From Streptococcus sanguinis (GTDB lineage: Bacteria; Bacillota; Bacilli; Lactobacillales; Streptococcaceae): a stretch of DNA of 64,000 nt. Within the stretch, counting starts at the first letter, position 1, and each line of letters begins with the position of its first letter. Positions 1 through 8,823 of this stretch are shown piece after piece. The stretch is taken from the NCBI RefSeq assembly GCF_001078705.1, contig NZ_CDMW01000001.1, forward strand, positions 2,225,541 through 2,289,540, in the 5' to 3' direction. The translations under genes were made by a program, and so were the position numbers. The notes beneath the pieces were generated by a model. That model was not told where the DNA came from, made no database searches, and saw nothing but the letters and a program-made list of their open reading frames with translations.

Positions 1-35
1 AGATAAATAACTAGCAGGAGCTTTTGTTTCTATTG

Positions 36-52
36 ACTACTCATAGAGTAGT
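36..52. repeat. Small palindrome downstream of sepM
   Basis: Perfect 7-bp inverted repeat (ACTACTC, 3-nt loop, GAGTAGT) just beyond the sepM stop codon. There is no T-run on the minus strand side, so it is not a convincing intrinsic terminator; it may be an mRNA 3' end stabiliser or an operator for whatever lies to the left. Confidence 0.4.
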
Positions 53-60
53 AAAGTCTC

Positions 61-1095
61 TTATTCCATCTCTCTGAGATAGTTCAAAGCTTCGTTGAAG
101 GTTTTGACAGGGACGATTTTCATTTTACTCTTGATTTTGATAGAAGCACGAAGTGCCTCATGGTAGTTAGAGCGCAACTTGGGATTGTACTGGGCAATAT
201 CAGCGTCAATGGTATCATCAGGAACAAAGAAAATCTCAGCGCCTGCCTTATCTGCAGCCATGACCTTCATCTCTATCCCGCCAATCCGGCCAACATTTCC
301 CTTGTGGTCAATCGTTCCAGTACCAGCAATAGCTTTTCCTTTGGTAATGTCTTCAGACACGAGCTGATTGTACAGCTCCAAACTGAACATGAGTCCACCA
401 GAGGGACCTGCTACACCGTTGCTCTTAAACTTCGTCAGAGGATTCATGGCAACACTGGCCTTAGAACCCAATGCAATCCCCAAACCAGGCTTACCAGTTG
501 TCTCATCCACAATCACAGGACCGCTAGCCAAACCGATTACACCATTACGGCTGTACTCAATGGATACCACATTGCCAACTGGCCGCTGTTCCATCTGATC
601 GACAATGTCGTATGGGCTAGTGTAACTCTGATTGTCAATCTTTAAAATCACATCGCCTTTCTGCAGCTCCTGAGCTAACGGCGTCTCTTGGCTGACAGCA
701 TCCACAAAAATCTCTTTATGTCTAATCTCAACAGTATGACCGGATGCTTGATAAGCTACCTGCAAGGCATTGAGATGGGAAGACCCCATAGTGCTGTTCT
801 CTCGCTCTTCCCGTCCCTTCTCCTTATCGAAATAGTTTTCAGGTACAGAGACATACTCTGTTTCCAGCCTGTAATTAGGCAGCAAAGTCAAAAAGAGACT
901 GAACACCCGGGCATCGGAAACACCGACAGCCATGACATAGATTTGACCTTTTCCTTGACTAGTTCCTCCTTGAACTTGGACAAAGTCTTTGGCATTCAAA
1001 GCCGGTCTCAAGGTCTCCACTTGATAAGGCAGGGGGATAAAGCCAATCCCAGTTAGCACCAAAGCTGTTATTAAAATTCTTGTTACTGATTTCAT
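61..1095 (-). CDS. sepM: SepM-like membrane-anchored PDZ-Lon (S16) protease
   Basis: Extracytoplasmic serine protease; the S. mutans homologue trims the competence-stimulating peptide. The 344-residue product has an N-terminal membrane segment (residues about 5-22), a PDZ domain (about 120-185) and a C-terminal Lon-type S16 domain. The catalytic dyad is visible as Ser232 (GPSGG) and Lys277 (IEMKVMAA). The start chosen (MKSVTRIL) follows GAGGAAGGAT; a start 14 codons upstream lacks a ribosome site. It lies 51 nt after the preceding membrane-protein gene and closes the pil-linked gene run on this strand. Its usual neighbour coaD may lie further left, outside the window. The substrate in this strain is not deducible. 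Confidence 0.9.
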   Translation of the reverse strand: MKSVTRILITALVLTGIGFIPLPYQVETLRPALNAKDFVQVQGGTSQGKGQIYVMAVGVSDARVFSLFLTLLPNYRLETEYVSVPENYFDKEKGREERENSTMGSSHLNALQVAYQASGHTVEIRHKEIFVDAVSQETPLAQELQKGDVILKIDNQSYTSPYDIVDQMEQRPVGNVVSIEYSRNGVIGLASGPVIVDETTGKPGLGIALGSKASVAMNPLTKFKSNGVAGPSGGLMFSLELYNQLVSEDITKGKAIAGTGTIDHKGNVGRIGGIEMKVMAADKAGAEIFFVPDDTIDADIAQYNPKLRSNYHEALRASIKIKSKMKIVPVKTFNEALNYLREME

Positions 1096-1146
1096 ATCCT
1101 TCCTCTTGTTTCTATCAAGTATTGTCTGGTCTTGCAACTTCCTAAA

Positions 1147-2037
1147 TTAATCACCAAAATCCACCACTTCTGTATCATTTTCCATCAGAGTATCGGCAAA
1201 AACTGTCCGAACAACCAGAACAAATACACAGTAAAAGCTACTGAAAACTAGGACAGGAATCATCTGGATCAGGCCAAGTAAATCATCCAGTTCCCCCAGC
1301 AAGGGACCAATATACTGCCTTATCAGATCCATCAGGAGATGAGTACCCAAGCCAATCAACCCACCAAAAGAAGCTAGAAAAAAGCTGAGCAGAACATAAC
1401 GACCCCTGCGCTCCTTCATCAGTAGAACTGACTTTCTCAAACAGCCATAAAAAGAAAGCGGCTTGGCCAGATTGTCTCTGGAGCTAGTATCCTGAATGAT
1501 ATAGGACAGCAAAAAGAAGTGCGAATCAACCAGATAAGTGAAGAGCAGGTAAAAGACCATGAACAAGAAAGGAAAGAGAAACTGGAAAATCACAATGGCC
1601 TCTGGACTTACTGCTCTCCGATAAAAGGCAAAGAGACTAGCCACCCCAAGATTGATGCCAATTGCCGACCAACCCATGTACAGAATCAGAACCTGGACGG
1701 CACTGACAATGAAGGAATAAAAGAGGCGAGTAAGCAAGCCATCTGAGATACTGTACCAAACCGCATAGCCAAAATAGAGCTTAACCATCTGCGGATTTCG
1801 TATCACTGTCAAGGCAAATTTATTGACATAAGCAAAACCGAAAGCAATTATAAAAGCCAAACAGGTCAAGACTAAAATGGACCGGTAAGACCAACTCGAA
1901 ACCAGCGGAAAAAGAAACCAGCCCAGCACTGCAAGCGGGATTCCGACCAGCAAAAGGCCTTTCAGCCAGACAAAATAATATTCTGTAACAAAAATCCAAG
2001 CTTCTCTGAAAACCCTTGTTACTTTTACATCATTCAT
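1147..2037 (-). CDS. Polytopic membrane protein, paralogue of the next upstream gene
   Basis: I do not recognise a function. The 296-residue protein has about six hydrophobic segments. It shares with its upstream neighbour (2086-2970) an N-terminal REAW..T..YFVW stretch, the block NPQMVK.YF..AVWYSISDG, the block HFFLL.YIIQDT and the block RGRYVLL, so the two arose by tandem duplication. It ends in EVVDFGD, as the neighbour ends in EIVNFGD. The gene lies 48 nt after its paralogue and 51 nt before sepM, in the tail of the type IV pilus gene run. A role in pilus assembly is only guilt by location. Confidence 0.75.
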   Translation of the reverse strand: MNDVKVTRVFREAWIFVTEYYFVWLKGLLLVGIPLAVLGWFLFPLVSSWSYRSILVLTCLAFIIAFGFAYVNKFALTVIRNPQMVKLYFGYAVWYSISDGLLTRLFYSFIVSAVQVLILYMGWSAIGINLGVASLFAFYRRAVSPEAIVIFQFLFPFLFMVFYLLFTYLVDSHFFLLSYIIQDTSSRDNLAKPLSFYGCLRKSVLLMKERRGRYVLLSFFLASFGGLIGLGTHLLMDLIRQYIGPLLGELDDLLGLIQMIPVLVFSSFYCVFVLVVRTVFADTLMENDTEVVDFGD

Positions 2038-2085
2038 CGTTCATTATCCTAAATCCTAAAACCCTTTCTAATTTTTTCATAAATA

Positions 2086-2970
2086 TTAATCTCCAAAATT
2101 AACTATTTCCCGATCATAAGACATCAGGATGTCAGCCATAACCGAGCGGGCTGCCAAGGCATAAATCAGCAAAAAGCCATTTATCATACTAACAATCATT
2201 CCCACAATATTAGACACACCAGCACTAAAAAGTAAACTCAAAACTTCTATTAGACCCAATACTACAGGAATAAGCTTTAAGACAAGCTCTACCAGTAAGT
2301 AACGTCCCCTCTGACCATTCATACGAGAAAAGGACTTGCCCAAGCTGCCAAAGGCTGACAGAGGACGCAAGAGATTATCAGAGGAGTTGGTATCCTGAAT
2401 AATATAGGGCAACAAGAAGAAGTGAGAGACGATAAAATAGCTGTAAAACAAATGGAATACCAAGTTAAACATTGGTGCTATCAAAAAAACCAGGAAGAGC
2501 ATACTAGCCATCTTCTCTTGATTATTTGCAACCCAAATCATCCAAGTTCCCATATTCTCTTGAAAATTTGCATCTGGCATCAAGACATTATAAAAGTATA
2601 CAAAAAGAAGTAACATAGCCAAGAAAAAGATGAAGACATAAATAGACATAGAAAGCAAACGCCCAAAAAAGCCATCAGAAATACTGTAGCCAACAGCCCT
2701 CCAGAAGTTTCTTCGCACCATCTGCGGATTACGAACCATGGTCAAGGAAAACTTATGGATATAAGCAATCACAAAAGAACATAGAAATCCAAAGAAAATC
2801 ATACTTGGAAGAAATGTAGAAGTCAATGGAGAAAAAAATAGAATTAACAGCCCTAGAATAAAAAATGGCAGTTGAATGATAGCAAGCCCTGCTGTCCATA
2901 CAAAAAAGTAATCAACAGTCAGTCCCCAGGCTTCCTTTAAAACATCGCTTACGTCAAACTTTCTTTTCAT
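2086..2970 (-). CDS. Polytopic membrane protein, paralogue of the next downstream gene
   Basis: 294-residue integral membrane protein with about six hydrophobic segments and short charged ends; function not recognised. The start MKRKFDVS is preceded by TTAGGGGATTT, a better ribosome site than the ATG ten codons upstream. It shares conserved blocks with the gene at 1147-2037 (NPQMVR.NFWRAVGYSISDG, HFFLLPYIIQDTNS, RGRYLLVEL). A weak hairpin lies between it and the glucosaminidase gene, so the pair plus sepM may be separately transcribed or read through from the pil operon. Confidence 0.75.
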   Translation of the reverse strand: MKRKFDVSDVLKEAWGLTVDYFFVWTAGLAIIQLPFFILGLLILFFSPLTSTFLPSMIFFGFLCSFVIAYIHKFSLTMVRNPQMVRRNFWRAVGYSISDGFFGRLLSMSIYVFIFFLAMLLLFVYFYNVLMPDANFQENMGTWMIWVANNQEKMASMLFLVFLIAPMFNLVFHLFYSYFIVSHFFLLPYIIQDTNSSDNLLRPLSAFGSLGKSFSRMNGQRGRYLLVELVLKLIPVVLGLIEVLSLLFSAGVSNIVGMIVSMINGFLLIYALAARSVMADILMSYDREIVNFGD

Positions 2971-3135
2971 AAATCCCCTAATTAAGTCATTTTTCGCCAT
3001 AAAAGACGATGTCGCAGAAGCAAGTTTTTTATTATTTAGTCCCGTGAGGATGATTAGGAATTTTTAGAGCCCCAAAGAGCAAGAAAAACCCCGTCAGTCG
3101 CCTCACCAAAAGAAATTCTTTCTATAATAAAGCAA

Positions 3136-3157
3136 GCTGAGACACGATTGTCCCAGC
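3136..3157 (-). terminator. Hairpin after the glucosaminidase gene
   Basis: On the minus strand, just after the stop at 3162, GCTGGGACA pairs with TGTCTCAGC around a short loop. The following TTGCTTTATT is only a weak T-run, so it may terminate partially. Confidence 0.45.
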
Positions 3158-3161
3158 CTCC

Positions 3162-3761
3162 TTAACCTTTTTTCAAAAAATTTCGAATACGAATCATAAT
3201 CTTGCTTGACCAAGTTTTGTCAGATGCGTATCTTACATTGATAGCAGCCATGCTCTTACCATTGTAGAACTGACCGCCAGGCTTGAGATAGTGCTCGCTA
3301 AGATAGCGGGCAACGGTATCTATACCATCGTCAAATGTTGCGAAATTTCCTGCACTGGAAAAAGGACTGGAGTCATAAGCCATGAAACCAAACAGGTTGT
3401 GCTTGGCCTGAGCAATCTGACTGCGGCCGTAATCCGATTCGTGAATAGCCAGCCCTACGAGAAAAATTGCATTAACTCCATGATCTTTCTCTGCTTTTTT
3501 GAAAGCTTTTCCCAATCCAGCCATCGGTGTGCCAGCCAGACGACTATCAATGAAATCGGCTGACACTGTGCTTGGCACTGTTACATCTTCTGAAAAGACG
3601 ACTGCTCCTGTTTTCTTGGCCTGAAACTGATCTGACACCTGCACTAAAGATGGATCCAGACTGGCCTTTTCATTTGCCGCTAGGCGGCTGACAGGCAGCA
3701 CACTGCCCGAAAGGACAGTAGCTGTCGCTAATGCTATGATAACTTTTTTCTTCCTAAACAT
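3162..3761 (-). CDS. Secreted glucosaminidase-type (GH73) peptidoglycan hydrolase
   Basis: 199-residue protein with a signal peptide (KKKVIIALATATVLSGS) followed by about 60 linker residues and a glucosaminidase domain related to FlgJ/LytG. The acid in AIHESDYG fits the catalytic Glu; NLFGFMAYD and the C-terminal RYASDKTW are typical family motifs. It probably cleaves the glycan backbone of peptidoglycan outside the cell. It lies 35 nt downstream of pilD on the same strand. Local wall opening for pilus passage is a plausible inference, comparable to lytic enzymes of other envelope machines, but is not shown by the sequence. At 199 residues it is a compact member of the family. Confidence 0.82.
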   Translation of the reverse strand: MFRKKKVIIALATATVLSGSVLPVSRLAANEKASLDPSLVQVSDQFQAKKTGAVVFSEDVTVPSTVSADFIDSRLAGTPMAGLGKAFKKAEKDHGVNAIFLVGLAIHESDYGRSQIAQAKHNLFGFMAYDSSPFSSAGNFATFDDGIDTVARYLSEHYLKPGGQFYNGKSMAAINVRYASDKTWSSKIMIRIRNFLKKG

Positions 3762-3796
3762 TTTTTCTATCCATTTCTATTGTCGCTTTTGGTTTC

Positions 3797-4537
3797 CTAA
3801 ATTCCTCCCCAGAAATATAGGATGACCGCCATGATACTCATAGCAGGACCAAAAGGGACTTCTTCTTTCAACTTAAATTTGAATTTCTTAAAGATGGTTG
3901 CGATTAAGAGAATCGCTCCAGCCACAAAGAAAGAACCATATCCCAAAATCAGCGTATTCAAGGGGCTAAACCAACTGCTCAGAGCAGCTAAGTAGAGAAT
4001 GTCTCCCATCCCGAAAGCCTCTTTCTTGTAATAAGCCTTGGCCCCAAAATAAATAAGAGAGTAGAGACCAGCGCCGACTAGCAGCGAAAGGAGTAAGTCC
4101 CAATTGAACTCATTGGTAAAAAACGTAACAGCCATGCGGCCCAGCCAGAAAACCAGCAGAACCGAGTCCGAGATGTACTGAGTATCAAAATCGATATAGC
4201 CGATAATGAGACAAAGCGACACTAAGAGGCAGGCTGAAACAACCATCCACGGCCCCTGATCTTGAAAGATCAGATAAGAGGCCAGCCAGAGCAGGCCCGT
4301 CAGGAGCTCCACAATGAGATAGCGCGGTGAAATCGGCTCCTTGCAGTGCTTGCATTTAAAGCCCTGCATGATAATCGACACAACCGGAATCAGCTCCACC
4401 GAAGTCAAGACATGACCGCAGGACGGACACATAGACCGACCTTTGGCAATGCTCTTTTCCAGCGGTACGCGGTAGATGACGACATTGAAAAAGCTCCCAA
4501 ATACGACACCTAATATAAATACTAAACTTGCAATCAT
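3797..4537 (-). CDS. pilD: Prepilin peptidase PilD (A24 family)
   Basis: Integral membrane aspartic protease that cleaves class III leader peptides of prepilins and N-methylates the new N-terminus. The 246-residue protein carries the cytoplasmic methylase region with two CxxC pairs (C37/C40 and C62/C65), about seven membrane segments, and both catalytic regions: IDFD (D116/D118) and GMGD ending at D179. The start MIASLVFILG follows AAAGGG; the longer frame upstream overlaps the previous gene and has a non-membrane start. Expected substrates are PilE1, PilE2, PilA, PilB and PilC, encoded upstream on the same strand. Confidence 0.95.
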   Translation of the reverse strand: MIASLVFILGVVFGSFFNVVIYRVPLEKSIAKGRSMCPSCGHVLTSVELIPVVSIIMQGFKCKHCKEPISPRYLIVELLTGLLWLASYLIFQDQGPWMVVSACLLVSLCLIIGYIDFDTQYISDSVLLVFWLGRMAVTFFTNEFNWDLLLSLLVGAGLYSLIYFGAKAYYKKEAFGMGDILYLAALSSWFSPLNTLILGYGSFFVAGAILLIATIFKKFKFKLKEEVPFGPAMSIMAVILYFWGGI

Positions 4538-4605
4538 AATTTTTCCCTTTTTATACTCTTTGAAAGTCTCAGATGACGGTGTCAAACTTAGACTTCCCTT
4601 GAGTA

Positions 4606-5670
4606 TCACTTAGATGCCAGAATAATGGATACTTGCCCCTCCTCCAAACTTAATGAAAATACCATATCTGTTTCTGTATTGTTTTGAATGGTCAATTCGG
4701 TCAAACCTTCAGCCGGCGTTCCAATGTTGAAATACTGTCCTCGATAGGAAATAACATTGGTCCGTGAAAAGGCGAGCTGCTGAATGGCATCTATAATCTG
4801 CTCAGCACCCTGACCGTAAACTTCTTTATTATCCTTGTCCTTGACTGGAAGATAGCCAGACTCCGCATTCAAAGCACCCAACAACTCTGAGATTGACTTG
4901 GTCTCGCCAGGAGCCAAGTAAACATTCTGCAACTTGTAAAAAGCTGTCTTCATGTTTTGAGCTTGGGCAGCGTTGGTCGGCAGTGGTACTTCCTTACGCT
5001 CTATAAAGTGCGTATATTGGCTCAGAAGTTCACTCTGATCTTCTGCTTCAACAGGCGTGCTCTCAACCTTGACATCATCAAATTTACCAGTCTTGGCAAT
5101 CTCCTCAGATGCTTGGATAAAAGCAGCAGGGTCAATCTTATAGCCATTAGACTTGTCTCCCACCTTTACATTAGACTCACCATCCATGACCAGATGATTG
5201 GTCGTTGGAAGCTGACTGAGAACATCAGGATGGGCAGCTAAGACATCGTTTAAAGGTCTAAGCCAAAAAAGACGGTTAGGATAGATGGAAATCTGTAGAT
5301 TTTCCTTGGTATCGAAAAACGGTGTAAACTTATCCCAGACTGTCTTGGCTGAGATATTATCCAGCCGCTTAAGCTCTTCTTCTGTGAAATAGCTCAGTCC
5401 TAAAAAGCGCATATCTACAGAGAAGTGTTGCCCCGTAGACAGCTGAAATGTAGCCTTATAGGGCAGTTCTCTGTAAACTTCAATCTCAGCTTCGCTCCGA
5501 GAGCGAACCTTCATAGAGGGGCGGCCATTGATACTCAGGTCAATCGTTGGATTAAAGACAAAAATGACATAAAATAAACTACCCAGCAGAAAGGCAGCAA
5601 GTGTCGCTGCTGGAAGTAGTTTTTGATATTTTGATGAAACCTTTCTTTTTCTTCTTGACATGAATCTCAT
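4606..5670 (-). CDS. VanW-like membrane-anchored extracellular protein of the pil locus
   Basis: 354 residues: a short Arg/Lys-rich cytoplasmic end, one membrane segment (about 20-42) and an extracellular domain. Residues about 250-310 (YLAPGETKSISELLG..., then GQGAEQIIDAIQQLAFSRT) resemble the VanW motif (LKPGE..SF...G... followed by GGG..Q.STTLY.A), but the conserved Cys/Gly cluster is altered. The mechanism of VanW proteins is unknown. Gene context, between a PRC-barrel gene and pilD within the continuous pil run, suggests a pilus assembly or wall-crossing factor specific to Gram-positive T4P. It lies 7 nt after the upstream stop. Confidence 0.7.
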   Translation of the reverse strand: MRFMSRRKRKVSSKYQKLLPAATLAAFLLGSLFYVIFVFNPTIDLSINGRPSMKVRSRSEAEIEVYRELPYKATFQLSTGQHFSVDMRFLGLSYFTEEELKRLDNISAKTVWDKFTPFFDTKENLQISIYPNRLFWLRPLNDVLAAHPDVLSQLPTTNHLVMDGESNVKVGDKSNGYKIDPAAFIQASEEIAKTGKFDDVKVESTPVEAEDQSELLSQYTHFIERKEVPLPTNAAQAQNMKTAFYKLQNVYLAPGETKSISELLGALNAESGYLPVKDKDNKEVYGQGAEQIIDAIQQLAFSRTNVISYRGQYFNIGTPAEGLTELTIQNNTETDMVFSLSLEEGQVSIILASK

Positions 5671-5677
5671 CCCAACC

Positions 5678-6766
5678 TTATACTACGCATTCAGCTAAGC
5701 GGATAAGGAATTTACGGTCGATACGGCGAAGAAAATCAATGATGTCATCTGAAACAGTATCTCCGGCATTCAGGATAACTCCTCCATCTGCATTAACAAG
5801 GTCTTTTTGCAGTGTTTTGCCTACTAGAAGACGTTTTTGCCGATCGATAAAATCGTTAACAGCTTTCTTTGCTGCTGACTCTTCTTCAGCAACTGGAGCT
5901 GTGCTGATAGTTGTTTCTACTTCCTCAGCAGGAGCTGCCAATACTTCTTCCAAAGCAGCATCCAGACTCAGCGCTGCATCTGTTTCTTCAACTTCTTCTT
6001 CAGCTGGAGCTGTTGTTTCTTGTACCAAGTCTTGAACTTCTGGTTCTTCTGCTGTCTCTACGACTGCTTCAGAAAACTCCAACTCAGGAGAAGCAGCTCC
6101 CAGACCTACAGCAGCCAAGGCCTCTGTCAAATCTGTCGCAACTTCTTCTTTTACATCTACTTTTTCATCTACAACTGGCTCGAATACAGGTGCTTCAGCA
6201 ACTACTTCCTCAATTTTTTCGGCAGGTTTTGCAGCTTCAGTCTCATGGAGCAGATCTGCTGCAGCCAGACGGCCCATCTCTACATCTGCTTCAAGATGAG
6301 GAGCTGTCTTTTTTTCATCATTGAGGATGATATACTCTTTACCAATCATCAAGATGCGTGATTTAGGAATCTGAATTTCCTCGCTGGCATCTTCAGAATT
6401 AACCACCAAGTAACCAATTTCATTCTTTTCGTCAATATGATAGTCAACAACAGTTCCCACCTTGTTTCCATCAATTGTGATAACAATTTCGTCAAAGACG
6501 CTACCCTGCTTGTCGTTCAAGACCTTCAGATCAGCCTCTTCCAACTCTTGAAAAACTGAGCTATTTTCTACCATGACCGCAAAGTCACCGATGCCTTGGA
6601 TGTTCTTGCTAGACAGCAAGGCAAAAGGCTGTTCAGACTGCTTTGACTTAATGACAAAAGTCAGATTGACCCCCTCGTCAACAAAGACTTCATGGACTTC
6701 ACCCAGTCCCATCCCTTTTTCAATCTCAATGACAACGGTCCCTGTGATTGTTTTACAACTTTTCAT
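5678..6766 (-). CDS. PRC-barrel protein with acidic linker, pil locus
   Basis: 362-residue protein without a signal peptide or membrane segment, hence probably cytoplasmic. The N-terminal 155 residues look like two PRC-barrel-like repeats (TVVIEIEKGMGLGEVHEVF and IVITIDGNKVGTVVDYHID). A long Glu/Ala/Val-rich low-complexity region (about 170-300) follows, then a C-terminal helix pair ending in FLRRIDRKFLIRLAE. PRC barrels often act as adaptor or assembly modules. RBS AGGGGAAATT. The acidic linker also dominates the next upstream gene product, which suggests the two proteins act together. The pil gene letter used in the literature is uncertain to me, so none is given. Confidence 0.72.
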   Translation of the reverse strand: MKSCKTITGTVVIEIEKGMGLGEVHEVFVDEGVNLTFVIKSKQSEQPFALLSSKNIQGIGDFAVMVENSSVFQELEEADLKVLNDKQGSVFDEIVITIDGNKVGTVVDYHIDEKNEIGYLVVNSEDASEEIQIPKSRILMIGKEYIILNDEKKTAPHLEADVEMGRLAAADLLHETEAAKPAEKIEEVVAEAPVFEPVVDEKVDVKEEVATDLTEALAAVGLGAASPELEFSEAVVETAEEPEVQDLVQETTAPAEEEVEETDAALSLDAALEEVLAAPAEEVETTISTAPVAEEESAAKKAVNDFIDRQKRLLVGKTLQKDLVNADGGVILNAGDTVSDDIIDFLRRIDRKFLIRLAECVV

Positions 6767-6821
6767 AATTTCCCCTAAAACCCTTCTAATTGATTACAAT
6801 CAATTGTATGTTTATATAGTA

Positions 6822-8534
6822 TTAATTTTTCACGATTTTGTCCAGCATGTTGAACGCTTCTTGACGAAGATTTTGATCTGAACTGCCTTGGACAATTTCT
6901 TTCAGATAGTTCTCAGCTTCTTGAACTGCATTAGAAGCCAATAATTCCTGACTTTCCAGTAGGAGGAATTGGAAATAGACTTCTTTATCTCCCGCAGTTG
7001 CTGCAGCTGGTCTTGCTTCTGCCGCTTCCTCAGCCTTGAGGATGTCAGTGATTTTCTGAAGCAAATCTTCTTCTGTCTCATCTGTAGCCGGAACGACCGG
7101 AGCAGCTTTGACTTGTGCTTCCTCAGCTTTGAGGATGTCAGCAATTCCCTTGAGCAAGTCTTCTTCTGTTTCATCTGCAACTGCTTCTTGGATAGGCTCA
7201 GCCTGTGTCCAAAGTGCGTCTTCAGAAACTGATTGAACAACTGCTGGTTCAGCGGCTGCTTCAAACTCAAACGTTTCTGATGCAGGTTCGAAGCTACTTT
7301 CTTCCTCCCAAGTCTCTGCGACTTCAGCAGTTAAATCTTCCTCTTCAGATCCCAGCAAATCATGCTGAATCTGGCTGAGAATATCTTGATAACCCTGAAT
7401 ATCAGCGCGATCACGGCTAACCATAGACTCTTCAGAAGCAGAAAATTCTGGCTCTGATGCAGCTTGACTGAAGGCGGAATCCATTTTAGCTTGTGGCTCA
7501 GTGTCTGAGTCAGCAAAGAAGAGAGATTCTAAGCTGTTTGCTGTTCTTGACTCTTCTGCTCTAACTGGCTTGATATCTCCCGTAGCAGCAAAAACATCTT
7601 CCAGGCTGTTGCTTACTTCTTCTGCCACTGGCTGCTGAGCTTGTTCTTGCTCAGTAAAGAATTCTTCCTCATCTTGAGAAACAACACCTGTCACCTCAAC
7701 CGCCTGCGGTCTGAAGTTGCCATAGCTAGACTCCGTATAGGACATCGGTCTAATCTTAGACAGAACAGCAGTCTCAAAGGCTGGATCATCTATATCTGTA
7801 TAGCCTTGATTGCCGGCTGCATTTGCTTCCGTAGGCTGAATCATAGAGTTGGCCACCTTAATCTTAGTAGAGCCCTTGCGATGATGAAGCAGAGACTGCA
7901 GAAATTCATCATTGGCTTTTTGTGAGCTGTGTTCCATACCCACCATACCGACCTCAGCTGCCGCTAGCTGACTGTTTGGCTCGTACTCTCCAAAGGCAGG
8001 AGCCGTAGCCAAATTATCAACTGGGTAGAGAGGTTTTACTTTCTCAAATCTTGTCATATCCTTTTTGATTGAACGCTCTGCCAAGGTGCGGCCAGAAGCA
8101 GATACTCTCTGCCTTACCGGACTTTCCTCAGCCTGAACCCTTTCTTTACTTTCCTTTCTCATCCCACCGGTTGAAGCATTGGAAAAGTTCAAATCTCTAG
8201 CGATTGACAAGCTTGCTTCCTTAGCTTCCACTTTCTTCCGCGAGATCTTAGCATGCTTCTGGCTTCTGCTTCGCGTAGAAGCAGTTGCTTTTTTCTTGAC
8301 CGGAGCTAGCTCCTGTGAAAAGAGCAGCACCATATAGACAGCCAAGGCCAAGGCACAGAGTCCAACAAAGGCTATGCCGGGAACTTGTTGAAAGAGGAAT
8401 GGAGCACCAATCGCAAATAGCATGACCCATACTACGAGAAAAAGGCGCTTTATTAAAGAAATCCTAGAAACAAATAAAATGCTAATCGTATGCAGCGCTA
8501 TAAGCCCTGCTCCAAAAGGTAAAAAATATGCCAT
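6822..8534 (-). CDS. Membrane protein with very long acidic cytoplasmic region, pil locus
   Basis: About 570 residues. The N-terminal 85 residues form two to four membrane segments, followed by a Lys/Arg-rich stretch (KKKATASTRSRSQKHAK) and some 400 residues of acidic, low-complexity sequence. Near the C-terminus a repeated segment (ADETEEDLLKGIADILKAEEAQ and ATDETEEDLLQKITDILKAEEA, both about 20 residues) precedes a tetratricopeptide-like helical tail (FQFLLLESQELLASNAVQEAENYLKEI). No enzyme signature seen. The start is unclear: ATG at 8534 lacks a close ribosome site, and a GTG eight codons upstream (8558) is possible. Probably a scaffold linking the pilus machine to the membrane; inference from position. 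Confidence 0.68.
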   Translation of the reverse strand: MAYFLPFGAGLIALHTISILFVSRISLIKRLFLVVWVMLFAIGAPFLFQQVPGIAFVGLCALALAVYMVLLFSQELAPVKKKATASTRSRSQKHAKISRKKVEAKEASLSIARDLNFSNASTGGMRKESKERVQAEESPVRQRVSASGRTLAERSIKKDMTRFEKVKPLYPVDNLATAPAFGEYEPNSQLAAAEVGMVGMEHSSQKANDEFLQSLLHHRKGSTKIKVANSMIQPTEANAAGNQGYTDIDDPAFETAVLSKIRPMSYTESSYGNFRPQAVEVTGVVSQDEEEFFTEQEQAQQPVAEEVSNSLEDVFAATGDIKPVRAEESRTANSLESLFFADSDTEPQAKMDSAFSQAASEPEFSASEESMVSRDRADIQGYQDILSQIQHDLLGSEEEDLTAEVAETWEEESSFEPASETFEFEAAAEPAVVQSVSEDALWTQAEPIQEAVADETEEDLLKGIADILKAEEAQVKAAPVVPATDETEEDLLQKITDILKAEEAAEARPAAATAGDKEVYFQFLLLESQELLASNAVQEAENYLKEIVQGSSDQNLRQEAFNMLDKIVKN

Positions 8535-8555
8535 TTGAATATTTTCGACACCCCC

Positions 8556-8823
8556 CACTTTCTAAATGATATTAAACTTTTTCAATGCAAAACCAGTCTT
8601 GATTTTGTTTTTCCATAAACTCCATTAAAACCCAAAATAGACTCGGGCGTCTATTCTGAGTTTGCTTGTATTATACTTCAAATATCTCTATGTTTTAGTT
8701 TACTATAAATGCACCGTGAATACTAGTCTAATAACTTGGTTTTTAGCATTTTTTTAAGAAAAAATTTAGTCATGCTCTTCAAATTTTAAACCATAGACTT
8801 ATTTGGTATTTTTTCAAAGTGTT
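8556..8823 (-). promoter_or_regulatory. Internal promoter region with early hairpin
   Basis: The only sizeable gap inside the pil run (about 265 nt). On the minus strand a TATAAT -10 (8670-8675) is followed within about 10 nt of the expected start by AATAGAC-loop-GTCTATT (8636-8655) and TTTTGGGTTTT. This reads either as an internal promoter whose RNA starts with a hairpin, or as an attenuator separating pilF-to-pilO from the downstream genes. No good -35 is visible. Confidence 0.45.

Noticed and set aside
160-645. 161-codon plus-strand ORF opposite sepM
   Set aside because: Shadow of sepM, which has intact catalytic residues on the minus strand.
5911-6324. 137-codon plus-strand Leu/Gln-rich ORF
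   Set aside because: Antisense shadow of the acidic Glu/Ala linker of the PRC-barrel gene.
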